Shown piece after piece: positions 10,890 to 22,400 of a DNA stretch of 64,000 nt. The position numbers and the translations under genes are program-made. Each line of letters begins with the position of its first letter. Within the stretch, counting starts at the first letter, position 1. The stretch spans positions 209,921,406 to 209,985,405 of the forward strand of contig OY986439.1 in assembly GCA_963920525.1 (NCBI GenBank), given 5' to 3'. Source of the DNA: Dichetophora obliterata (Eukaryota; Arthropoda; Insecta; Diptera; Sciomyzidae). Under the pieces are notes generated by a model, which saw nothing but the letters and a program-made list of their open reading frames with translations, made no database searches and was not told the origin of the DNA.

Positions 10890-12190
10890 GATTTGTGTAT
10901 ATGACACTGAAGTGGTTTGAAATATTTGAAAATTTTTTTCACAGAAATTATTTCTTGAGCTATAGAACTTTGTAAAAAATGTAAAAACAGCATTTTGAAA
11001 AATTAAATTTTCATCAAAAAAATCATAGGGGGTAGCTCATGAATTTCGATAATAGAAACTGTTATACTGAATTATGTGTGAAAATGAGGCAATTTTCGCA
11101 AGTAAATAATATGTCATATGAAAGAGTGTGAAAAATGAAAATGTATTAAGCAAAAAAAATTACAACAAAAAACGTTTGTCTTATTTTTTGAGCAAAACCT
11201 TAATATTTTAAAGAATTTTTTTAAAACAATATAAAACATTGAATTGATGGAATAACGGTAAATATTTTCTTATTTCTCCAAACTCATTTAATTTATCTTT
11301 TAGACAAATAAAATTTGTTGAAAATCGATTAAAATATGGCTGAGATATTTGCTTGCAAAGTCAAAATTTGAAATTTCAATTGTTTTTTTCTCATTCTGAG
11401 GCGATGGTATTGCTTCAAGGGAATACGTTGTACTGAGAAGATATTAATTTTTCGAAATATCTAAATAATTTTATTGTCATTTCAAGGGGATTTTTTTGAC
11501 ATACAATCCGTGGAAAGCTTTATACCAAGAAAGCTTTCGTATACCGTTATATTCCTCAACCAACGACTTTTCATACAAAAATACGTTATACTGACATTGC
11601 TATAATTTTTATGTCAAAATAACGGAAATTTCTCAGACTTTACTGTTTGTAAGAAATTTCATCATTACAATATATATTCACTCTTGTTGTATAAAAAAAT
11701 GCTTAGTGCAGGGTATCCGTAAGAGATTTCGCAAAATGTCGCAAGTATATTTCACACACCTTATCAATGTCTAAGATTCCCTCTTACATTATATTTACAT
11801 CTGTAACAATTTCTGTGTATATATATTCTGTATATTTACATCTGTAACAATTAAGCTTTTATTTAATAAATGCTCTTTTTACGCTCATATTTCAGGTCGA
11901 AGGTCACCAATCTAAAATGTAATCATACTCTGTAGCCAGATCTTTCATTTGATATCTCATTCACCATTCTAGCTCTTCCTAGCCCTGAGATTCCTTACTA
12001 AATGTAATACAAACTTTAAACGTTTATATTTCAGGTCAGAAGTCATTATCTTAAAACCTAAAATGATGCTGCACATATAGGGTGCAGTACCTTTTGAATG
12101 ATATAAGTTTCATTGCCCTTATTCTAAAATTAATATCGAAAAAGTAAACGACAACATTTGATGTTTGCCTGTTAATATATAAGATTAATT
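10890..12190. repeat. ~1.25-kb dispersed repeat, unit 2
   Basis: Diverged direct copy of unit 1, with the same order of blocks. Related sequence in the opposite orientation occurs at about 40700-41880. Confidence 0.55.
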
Positions 12191-12648
12191 GACTTTCTTT
12201 TTTTCACCGTGTAACTTGAACTAAAAACAAACATTGCAGGCTTAAATTATTGCTGGACTTTCGATTTGCAATAACTCGCTATGCCAAAAATTGTCGCACT
12301 CAATTTTAACGCACAATTTTGCAATAACAACCAATCAAAATAACAATAGCTACAACACATTAGCTCTAAAACAAATACATTCCCAAGTTTGCGCACATTT
12401 CGTTAACAACTACAGACACAAGTAGAGAGCAAAGCCAGTCAAATGATAGAAACAGCTTCTAGCTTAAGAGCACAGCTTAAGACGAAAATACAGTTAAGAT
12501 GCTTCAAAATATTGTGGAACGTAAGTTTAAGTAACTACAACAAGTGAATGTACAATGATTCTACATCTACAACAACTAGCTGATGCCGGCTTTAAGAGTT
12601 GAAGTTGAACTCTTAGCCATTGAATTGCAGCACTCGCTATGCTATTGG

Positions 12649-12655
12649 TATAAAA
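12649..12655 (+). promoter_or_regulatory. TATA box, candidate upstream promoter
   Basis: TATAAAA, followed 32 bp later by an initiator-like ACATTCAAT (12681). It is followed by a GC-richer leader with no in-frame ORF and by an ATG that abuts a GT donor at 12925. Could be an upstream promoter of gene A or belong to an unseen gene. Confidence 0.45.
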
Positions 12656-12680
12656 CTCTTGGCCAAAGTAGTTTAGCAGC

Positions 12681-12924
12681 ACATTCAATGCGCACTGACG
12701 GCAAAAATAAACCTAGCAACCTTGTGTGTGGCATCAACAAGACTTGAGTGTAATATTTTACACTTTTACACAATTTTTTTAAGATTTTAAAAGATGTTGG
12801 AGTGAAAACGTGAAAAATTTTAATAAATCGAGTGCATAAATTATTAAAAAAAATAAAAATTATTATAAAAGTGATTTAGTTAAAAGAAAATCAAATTGAT
12901 TAGAAACTGACAGCTGCCAAAATG
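12681..12924 (+). other. Candidate alternative first exon ending in ATG
   Basis: Runs from the predicted start site to CCAAAATG, followed directly by GTAGGC. If this is a donor, the exon contributes only the initiator Met in phase 0, exactly as the candidate first exon at 19411-19413 does. It could therefore splice to 20188 and give the same protein. The donor is only moderate and no transcript evidence is available. It may belong to another gene whose next exon I could not find. Confidence 0.35.
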
Positions 12925-14440
12925 GTAGGCATGATTAATATTTTTTGTTTAAATAACAAGCTTTTTGATAAAAAAATCGTTGCATCTTTGAACTCTTACA
13001 AATTTAAGCAAAAAAATAATAATAGCCAAACAGCATTCTAAACTGTTTTGCTAAGCAATGTGGGTTTGAAAAAAAATTGCAATCAATAAATATTTATAAC
13101 TGCATGCAACAACAAAAACAAAGTAGCAAAACAGCAACAAAGTGAATACGCGAATTGCTGCTTCAACAAATGCTAAGATCAAAAAGATTGCATGCAACAA
13201 ATTATAGGCTATCACACTGAAGCAGCGTTAAATACTGCCAACATTAAAGTCAACAGTCAAAATAAGAGTCAAAATAAGAGTGTTCAAATCGATTTACTCA
13301 ACAAAATTGTGAATGTTGTCTTGCAATATAAGTGACTTTAAATACAGTGAAATAATTTAACGATGTCCAAAAATGTTAGCTCGTTTTTTCAAAAATTTTG
13401 GGTTTGCACCAATTTTTATATCAATTTTTGTATTTGTTACTTTTTAACCAACTGCTTGCAATTAATTCATAAATAGAATATTAAAAATACAACATGCTGT
13501 GCTATTAAGCTTCAAACTTTTTGCTTTTGCTGTTTGTTTTGCCTTCAATCATTTGAGATATTCCGAGAATTTAGCTGTCAGTTTTTGAATGGTCAAAACA
13601 GCAAAAGTATAAAACTAGATGTGCGGCTTGTGTTACAAGTTTTTATATTCGTGCTCAGTGATGCCATGCCACAGTTTTGCATGATATAATCTCTTTTATA
13701 CATTAAATTAATAGAAGAAGCGAGTTTTTGAAAAATCACGTTTGTTGCTTTTCGTCTTTTGTTGGATATAAATGTTGCGCATACGCCTTGATGCTTTTTT
13801 AATGAAAAAAGTTATTGGTTTAGTTGTATAATCAGCTTGAGTTATATAAAGTATTAATAATTAAATATCATTTTTAATGGAACAAATAAAATTAATTGAT
13901 ACTTAAACATTTGTTTGAGTGAATGTGCTATAAAGTTTGCAAAATTCCTAGTTATTGCTGGAAATTCTAAAAGAAGCAATCAACTAACTAAATGCGTTAC
14001 TTTTTGCAGAAATTTTTTTTTTAATTTGTTTTCATACAATATTATAAATAGTACGGATGCGTTGTGATTTTTTAGTATAAAAGAGTTTGATCTCAATCTG
14101 CATGTCTACAAAAGTGTAAAAAACTTCTAGAAACTTCTTGAAAACAGAAATTGTCTTAAAAGTGTTAGTTAAAGTGGCAATACTTTTTAAGAGACTAGAT
14201 CTTTTCTGCTCACGACTACCCTCAATCACGATCAATGCTTGCATTGTTTATATCTTGTGAAATTATTCAATGTAATTACAGTTTAGGATAATTATTTTCT
14301 TTAATATCTCTTAAGTGGCCAAAACAACAGCAATTTATGTATGTCATTTCTAGTATTTTCTCTAATACACTACAAATGTCTTGTAAATTAAAAATTATAA
14401 TCGAATTGTTTAAAAACAAACTTAATTTTTCCAAAGGAGT
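12925..14440. other. Non-coding DNA between candidate exon and SINE
   Basis: Contains a TATAAAA at 13608 without a clear initiator at the right distance and a short tandem AGTCAAAATA at ~13256. No gene was identified. Confidence 0.35.
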
Positions 14441-14448
14441 AATCTATT

Positions 14449-14851
14449 AGGCGGCCTCGATAGTCTAGTGGTAGCGCGCTTGACTGTCACTCAGGTGTCC
14501 CGCATTCGAAACCTGGCCAAGCTATAGTCCTACGCTATAACCTGTCCTTCCTTATTTCTAATCAAAAGAACTTTAAAGCACATCAATTTACGACAAAAAT
14601 ATGTAGTTGGTGGTGGGAGGAAAAGTTTGTGGAGAGGAACGCTTAGTAATTTGATTTGACTGAGCTCAAGGCAGAACACTTGCTAGAGATTTAATATCAC
14701 ACGTTTCTACAGCTTCTGCCACATTAAGACTAACACACAAAAGTTTCACTTGATTTACTCCCTTCTTTCATTCTGTGGTATCACAACGGACCAATAATTT
14801 AGTCTAAGTGGGCTGGTCTAAAAACCAGCCGCCACTTTAAGCTAACCTAAG
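14449..14851 (+). mobile_element. tRNA-derived SINE
   Basis: The head resembles a tRNA (Asp/Glu-like GCCTCGATAGTCTAGTGG). It has a perfect RNA polymerase III A box (TAGTCTAGTGG, 14461-14471) and a near-consensus B box (ATTCGAAAC, 14504-14512). The ~340-bp body is unrelated to tRNA and ends with GTGGTATCACAACGGACC, TAGTCTAAGTGGGCTGG and CCACTTTAAGCTAACCTAA. I recognise that 3' part as resembling ends common in fly interspersed repeats, probably borrowed from a partner LINE. It is not a functional tRNA, because the acceptor and T stems do not pair. Target duplications were not resolved. Confidence 0.65.
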
Positions 14852-15130
14852 CTGCAGAAAAATCTTATCTGAAGTGACTTGTTTAAAATTAAATTTAACA
14901 AGCAACATTTTTTTAGAAGAAATAAGCATTCTAGGTCTATTTTAAGAAACTTTTTCTTAAGAAAACTAAATAAGGCCTAGAAAATGGGTTGCTGGAAGCT
15001 TTGACTCATCTAAACAAAACAGAGAAACACTAGACAGGACAGCAGACGAAACAGAAATCAGTAGAGAAAAACGATTTTTTGATACTAGTAATTTAGTCAC
15101 AGTGATTGAAAAATCACTGGTATCTGCGGT
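14852..15130. other. Non-coding spacer
   Basis: No recognisable element between the SINE and the satellite. Confidence 0.3.
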
Positions 15131-18060
15131 GATCAAATACTTTCAAGTACCGTGATCAGTACTTGAACTTTTTTATTTTTTGTCTTTTATCGTTTGCAGC
15201 GATTCGCTTTAACATTGAACATTTTTTGTGTGTTGCGACATTTTTAAAAACTTCCTTTTATAACCTGCTCCGTTTTGTATCTTGCGATTTTTTGTACTTT
15301 GTGACTTTTTAAACACTACGATTTTTTACTTTTTTACACTTAACTTACTGAGTGCCTTTTTTTATTTTTTTGTTACTTTTAATTTGTATGTTATGTTTTT
15401 CTATATGCAACTTTTTGATCCCTGATGCATTTTAACATGCTATTTTTTCTTTTGTATATTTTTGTAACTTGCACACTTAAGTTGCGACCATTCGAATTTT
15501 TTATTTTGCTAATTTCTATATTTTGCAACATCTTGTAGCTTGCGACATTTTGTTTCTTTCAATTTTTTAACTTTTCTACTTTTTGTTCCCTCCAATTTTT
15601 ATGTAAAATTTTATTTTTTGTATATTGAATATTTGTAGTTGAAATTTAAATATATTTCCACTTTACGACTTTTGTGTATGTATATACTTTGTGTCTGTAA
15701 ACTTAATGTATCTTGCGACTCTTTTACGTTTTGACCTTATATACATTTCGATTTTTTTACCTTTCGACTATTTAAACATTCAACTTTTTGCTTTGCTTTT
15801 TGTGATTGGTGATTTTTGAACAATGCTACAAGGTAGCTTTAAGTAACTTGCGACTGTGTGTGGTTTGCGCCTTTTGTACCTTGTAAACTATTTACCCTGC
15901 GACTTATTGCACCTTGCTACTTTTTGTATACTGTGATTGTTTATCATTGAGCTTTTGACCTTTTACTTAATTTTTTAATGGGATTACTTGATTTTTTTAA
16001 TCTTCAAGTCAATCTGTGATGACTGTGATACCATGAAAACTTTTGTGCAGTGCGACTTTTTGTACTGTGCTAATTTTTGTGTTGTGTGGCTTTCAACCTT
16101 TGCACCTTGCGCCTTGCTGCTTACTGTACACTGCAAATTTTTGAACATCGCAACTTCTTGTAGCTTGCAGCATTGTATGACTTACCAAATTTTTACCTTC
16201 TGAATTCTGACCTTCTTTTACCTTGCGATTAATTGCACCTTGTGGTTTTTTGCCCCATCCAATCCTTGGCCTGTTTTTTAATTTTAGGCAATTTTTTGTA
16301 TTTTTAGATTTTTTCACAAATTGCTATACTAGTACTATAGAACTTGAGATTTTTTAACCCTGCGATTTTCTATACCTTTGGACTTTTTGCGTCTTTTAGC
16401 TTCATGTACATTACGACTTTTTGTACCTTCCAACTATATTTTTGTCTTATGACTTTATGTACCTTTTAAGATTTTGTGCCTTTCGGTTTTATCTACCTTG
16501 TTACTTTTTGCACCCAAGCTCCTTGCCATTTTATGTTGTGACAATTTGTTTCTTCAGACTTTTAGTACTGTGCGACTCTTGTGACTTTTAAAACCCTACA
16601 ATTTTAGTACCTTTAGAAGCATGTTATCTAGTGACCTTTTGTACCTTGAGAGTTTTTGTACTTTGCGATGGTTGTCCTATAATCCTTTGGAATAAACTTT
16701 TTTTTTACTTTTCGACTTTTTGCACCTTGTGATGTTTTACACTGTTTTTATCACTTTATAATTTTTCGTATGTTGAAACTTATCCACATTACGACTTTTT
16801 GTACTGTGTTAATTTTTGTGTTGTGTGGCTTTTAACTTTTGCACCTTGCGCCTTGCTACTTATTTTTCCCTGCAATTTTTTGCACATAGCAACTTCTTGT
16901 ACCTTGCAACATCTTATAACTGGCGAAACTTTGGCCATGCGACCATTTTTTACCATGCGGCTTTTTGTATTTTGCTGTTTTTTGTACCATACTGTTTTTT
17001 ACTGCATTCAAGTTTTGACCTGTTGCGTAATTTTTTGTAGTTTTTCTACATTTTTCACCTTGCGATTTCTTGCCATAGAACTTTTTTACCTTTGGACTTT
17101 TTGCATTTTTAAACTTCATGTACCTTGCAGCTTTTTGTGCCTTCCGATTTTTGTACTTTTCAGTTTTATGTACCTTGTAACTTTTTGCTCCAAGGCTCCT
17201 TGCCATTTTATGGTGTGACAATTTGTTTCTTTAGACTTTTAGTACTGTGCGACTTTTGTGACTTTAAATACCCTACAATTTTAGTACCTTTAGAAGCATG
17301 TCATCTAGTGACCTTTTGTACCTTGAGAGTTTTTGTACTTTGCGATGGTTGTCCTATAATCCTTTGGAATAAACTTTTTTTTACTTTTCGACTTTTTGCG
17401 CCTAGTAATATTTTACAACGCGGTTTACACTTTATTATTTTTCGTGCGTTGAGACTTATTGTGCATTACGGTTTTTGTACTGTGTTCATTTTTGTATTGT
17501 TTAATTTTTGCACCTTGCGCCTTGCTACTGCTTTGCAGTTTTTTGGACATAGCAACTTCTTGTACCTTGCAACCTCTTATAACTGACGAAATTTTGACAC
17601 GCGACCATTTTTTTACCTTGCGACTGTTGTAACTTGCGGCTTTTTGTGCCATGGTGTTTTTTACTTCATTCAACTTTTGACCTGTTTTGTTATTTTTGGT
17701 ATTTTTCTACATTTTTCACCTTGCGATTTTTTACTATAGAACTTTTTTTACCTTTTGACTTTTTGCATTTTTAAACTTCATGTACCTTGCAACTTTTTGT
17801 GTCTTCCGACTATATTTTTTTATGAATTTTTGTACCTTAATACCTTTCGTAGCTTTTAATTTTTTGTACCTTTCGGTTTTATGCACCTTGTGACAATTTG
17901 TTTCTTTGGACTTTAGTGCCTTGCGACTTTTTATGATTTGTGACTTTTTAAACCCTACAGTTTTTGTGCCTTTAGAAGAGTATGTTTTAGAAGATACCTA
18001 GTGACTTTTTGTACCTTGAAAGTTTTTGTACTTTGCGATGGTTTTTCTATTCCAACAAAT
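15131..18060. repeat. Degenerate CTTTTTGTACCTTGCGA satellite with ~673-bp higher-order units
   Basis: About 2.9 kb is built from drifting 17-22-bp words of the type CTTTTTGTACCTTGCGA. On top of this, long blocks recur: GTGACAATTTGTTTCTT at about 16540, 17214 and 17884, and CTTTGCGATGGTTGTCC or a close variant at about 16664, 17338 and 18032. That gives a higher-order period near 673 bp in the right half. The left half (15131-16000) shows only the short words. Long frames on both strands here come from the repeat and are not genes. Confidence 0.8.
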
Positions 18061-19213
18061 GTTGTTGAATAAGAAAACGTCAATTATTTGTGCCTTTATT
18101 ATTTAGAAGACTTTACTCATACTTTTTACAGCTCATCTCGTAAAGTTTATACGACGGCGAGAAAAACACGATCGGCGCACGATTAGCGCACGACCGATCT
18201 GACGCAGTATTGAGTTTCAACGGTTCTTGTCCATACTTTGTATGTGCTAAATAAGTGAGTACAGTACGGTTTGAAAATACAGTACGGACTAAAAAGATGT
18301 AACGCTTGAGTACTGTGTTAACAACCAATCTCACTCCTTGTAAAATTTGCATACTACGGGCTATATATGAAATCGTTTCTAAAGGAGTAAACTCCAACAA
18401 ACGTGACTTTGAGATAAATATTTTTCTGGAAAATCAGGGATATCAGACAAATTCTGATTTTGGATTTAAACTCAGCATACTGAAAGCTTTAGTAGAACAG
18501 TAAAAATACATTCTGGTTTCTGGAGCTTTGTTTTTTGGCCTGTGTTTAAGCATATTTTTATGCAGATATTTTTAAAATTCACTTTAGTTTGAAACCCATA
18601 AAAAGTTTAATCAGGCATGGAGATTTTTTTATTTTTTCATTTGATTTCTATCAAAATGTTTTGTAAGAACTCAGTCGTCATTTTCTAAGGTGTTGAACTG
18701 TATTTTGAACATTTTGTTACTGCAAAGTGAATGGATTCAGTTGAAGGCCGCGGAAAAACTCATCACAATAAGTAAACAAATTCGCAATACTGTGTAAAAA
18801 ATGTTCTGAAAGACTTGTATTGGAATTTTATGAGATAATCAGTAAGAGTAGTGCTCAAACCGTGAGTATTAGATATTTCTCAAAACTTGAAAAATTGCTA
18901 GAATTATTAATAAAGACAATTTATGTGTTTTTAACTGTCTCTTTCTGGAATTTTTTCTCCACATAAATTTAAGCATTTAATTTTCCTTCAAGGTAAATTT
19001 AGTCGTCTGCATAAATTTTATTGCTGCAAATTACTGCAGTTACTTTATGGCGTAATTTTGGCGCACAAATAGTGCCCCCGAGTGTTTTTGGTCCACTTAA
19101 AACCACTAAACTTTACTCTGCTAATGCTTAAAACAATTATCATTTAACATAAATCTAGCTCACATACTTCCGAGTTCAAGAGTGCAGTCACTCAAACCCA
19201 CGCGAAAGGCACA
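18061..19213. other. Non-coding DNA upstream of gene A
   Basis: Includes a GC-richer patch at 18140-18330 (CGACGGCGAGAAAAACACG and a repeated CAGTACGG), unrecognised. No coding exon is supported. Confidence 0.35.
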
Positions 19214-19240
19214 AAACAAAAGACTTAAGCAACGAACTTG
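19214..19240 (+). promoter_or_regulatory. Dispersed bipartite motif, copy 2 (gene A promoter-proximal)
   Basis: AAACAAAAGACTTAAG, CAA, CGAACTTG: the full consensus, on the gene strand, ~96 bp upstream of the gene A TATA box. Confidence 0.65.
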
Positions 19241-19335
19241 CCAAACGAAAATCACATAAATTCCAATAACATTGCAAATTAGTAAAGAAAAGCATCAAAT
19301 GGGTATTTCAAACAGTGAAGGAAGTCTACAAAAAC

Positions 19336-19346
19336 TATATATATAA
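19336..19346 (+). promoter_or_regulatory. TATA box of gene A
   Basis: TATATATATAA lies ~65-75 bp upstream of the initiator ATG at 19411 and predicts a start site near 19368. The 5' leader would be only ~45 nt. Confidence 0.5.
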
Positions 19347-19410
19347 CTCTTTAGCTTTCTTCTGCCACATATTAATATCGTGCAATATTAATAAAAAAAA
19401 AACAAACTAA

Positions 19411-19413
19411 ATG
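19411..19413 (+). CDS. Gene A exon 1 (initiator Met only)
   Basis: CTAAATG is followed by the donor GTGAGG. Minute first coding exons before the signal-peptide exon are common in insect secreted and cuticle genes. The predicted 5' leader starts near 19368. The alternative is the exon at 12681-12924. Confidence 0.55.
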
Positions 19414-22400
19414 GTGAGGCTTATTTGAAGCTTCAAATAATGCAATGAAAAGTGGTAACGCAACAATAAATAAAAGTTCAACTTACATCCATTCCTTAAA
19501 AAACAATGCATATTTTCTCAGTTCTGTCATAATGAATTTTCACGTATAATTATGTTGTGATTGTGCTGTTTTTATTTATTTTTTGTAATTAATCAAAAAC
19601 TAAAACCTTTCACCTTAAATCTGTGCAATCGTTTTATGTCCAACAGATTTATTGCCACTTCTTATTCATGGTCTGCAAAATTGTTTTTAAGTCTTCTGCT
19701 GCTCTGCTATCTGCCATAGAGATTTGAAAGTGAAAAATGTTGGTCAATGTTTAGTTGTTAGTTTTTCCCATTGTAAATAGTGTTTTTTGTGTTACCGTTC
19801 ACTAAACATAATGTTAATTTTTGTTTAATTTCTTTGCTAACATTTTACTACTTTAAGCTTATTTCCTTAATAAATATTATAATAAATGTTGTGTCACAAA
19901 AATAAAACCAATTTAGTAAAGATTTTTGTGACAGAGAACAAATTTTTGATTTTAAATTGTAACAAGTAGTGGTGCGTTTTATAAGCATACTTAAGCATGC
20001 AAAACTGTTGACATGAATAAAGAAATTTAACTTTTGTTATATAGGCAGTTTGTTTCTTAAGTCTTTTGTTTGAAACACGAAAAAATTCAGAGTTTTGTTA
20101 TAATTTATATGAGCTTGTATTACATATTATATAAAAAAAAATTATTTTATAACAGAAAAAATAAATCTCTATTTTATACATTTCCAGAGTAGACAAACTG
20201 CCAAGCCGCTTCTCTTCCTAACCCTTGTGCTAACGCTCGACTTGAGCTTAGCTCAATTAAAGTATGATGACGATGTAACAACACGCCAGTTGCACTTAGA
20301 AGACATTGAAAATGAAGAAGAGCAAAGACTGTTACAACAAACACAACAACTGCCGCTGCCACCATCAGCTGGTACCAAATACTTTGCACCTGTTCTCAGA
20401 AAATCACCCTCTCACGCATCGCAGTATCGGAATCAATTCTATGATGTTGAAGCACTGACAGCTCGCTCACCTCCCGCTGTTAACAGAGACTTTGAAGTAG
20501 CAGACGCGCAACGTTTAAGACTGAATCTGCATGGCATCGATTATAACGATATTTCTGCTCAGCAACAGAATGCCGATTATTATGCAGAAGACGAGCCGCT
20601 GCTGCAGCAGTATCGCAGTGGAGCTGCAAATGATGGTTATGCTTTGAAACAAACGCCTGCTGCTTACGTGTTGGTGCCGCCATTTGGACTGCATGGAAGG
20701 TTAGTTTTACTCGAGCTTTTATGTTTGTGTCCATACTTGAATTGCTTTGGCTTGGTTTGTGACTTTGGAACTTTTGAGCTTTATGTTGATATTTGGTTGT
20801 TGCATTGGCTTGATGATAGTGAAGGCAACTACTTTTGTTTAAACACACGATCAAAAGCATTATCCAGAAACAAAAGACTTAAGCCAGAAACTTTCGTAAG
20901 TTTTCAAACAAACAAAATGCTTGGTTTTCACTTTGTCATTCGCAATGATCAGTTATTTTTAATGAAAAAAATGACAGTGCATTGTCTTTATTTTTTTTAA
21001 TATAGTTGGAAAATTAAAAACAGCTAAACTAAATAAATACATAACGTTATGATATGTCAGTGGCAAAGATATGGGGGGATACGTAGGTCTGGACCCCCTC
21101 CCCCAGAGCCATGGAGACATTTCCAAATATCTCACGTTATTGTGAATTGATTCTATCAAATTAAGCCTGAATCCAAATGTTTATGTATTGCCAAACATTC
21201 TTCACTTTCTCAAGAAAGTTATCAAAACTTGATTTAGTTCAGTGTTTAATTTTTCTAAATCGGTCAACAATTACTAGAAATATAGTGACACGTGTAGCTT
21301 CCAGAAATTCGGTATTGCTTAGATTTAATTCAATAAGCCCATTTGTACCTACCTACCGTATTTCGACGTTTCAACAAAGTAAGGATGTGAAACATTACAG
21401 TTGGCGTCGCAAAACAGTCATGTAATCAGCTATTCAAAAATAAACTTTTTTAAGGTTATTATATTTCTTACAACCAAAAGCTATATACGCCATTGTGCTA
21501 TGTTAACTATTTATGTTAAATGCCAGAAAAAGCAAGACAAAGTCATACTTAGAAGTGAATCAACAATTGTAACTAGAATGATGACGAGTCATACAGCACA
21601 GAATTTCCGTCTTATGATCGAGAGGTCGTAGGTTCGAATCAGCGATCAGGAATATATTTTTATATATAAAAAATTTAAAAATCCGTTCGATTTTATGTCT
21701 GTTTTTGCTATGTTAGGAACGAAGATCCTTAACGTGGCTTGCGGATGGTGTGATTTAGTAGAAACCGTCACGTAGCAGTAAGATTGCTGTGTGTGTATGC
21801 GATTAAGTTTTAAGAAATGGAAACTTCAGCAAATGTGTGTAATACAGTATAATCTGATGTTAAAATTTTACAAAGTTTTTGATACTAGGGTGGACCCTTA
21901 CCAAGTGTTTTTTATACTCTTTGTATATGTGATAGCACTATTCAGGTATCGCTGATTTTTAACCTGATATAAGAACTTCAAAAAGTTTTTTGTCACTAGG
22001 GTAGACCCCAAGTATGTGTTTTGTGGCTACACTTTTTGTGGATGCACTGGTCGCTGATTTCGAATCTGATATTAGAATTACAAAAAGGGTTTTTGATACC
22101 AGGGTGGACCCTTAAAAATGGGTTTTGTGGCTTTATACTCTTTGTAGATGCACTGGTGCTGATTTCGAATCTGATGATAGAATTTCAAAAAGTTTTTTGA
22201 CACTAGGGTGAACCATAAATGTGTTTTTATGCTCTTTGCTTATGTGCTGGTACTATTAAGGGGTCGCTGATTTCAAATCTGCTGTAAAAATTTTAAAAAA
22301 ATTTTCACACTAGAGTGGGTCCCTAAAAATGTGTTTTGTGGCTTTATTCTCTTTGTAGATGCACTGGTTGCTAATTTGAAATCTGATGTTAGAATTTCAA

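Noticed and set aside
13608..13614. TATAAAA as a further promoter
   Set aside because: No initiator at the right distance and no exon-like sequence downstream.
14449..14520. Functional tRNA gene
   Set aside because: Boxes are present, but acceptor and T stems do not pair and a SINE body follows.
16799..17673. Cys/Phe/Leu-rich frames of 70-150 codons on both strands
   Set aside because: Arise from the CTTTTTGTACCTTGCGA satellite; overlapping frames on both strands and no coding bias.
20480..20860. 126-codon antisense frame over gene A exon 2
   Set aside because: Shadow of the real exon; crosses the predicted donor and has no signal or domain.
20700..21000. Continuation of the gene A exon 2 frame past 20699
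   Set aside because: Composition shifts abruptly to Phe/Leu/Cys, and a donor at 20700 joins exon 3 in frame.
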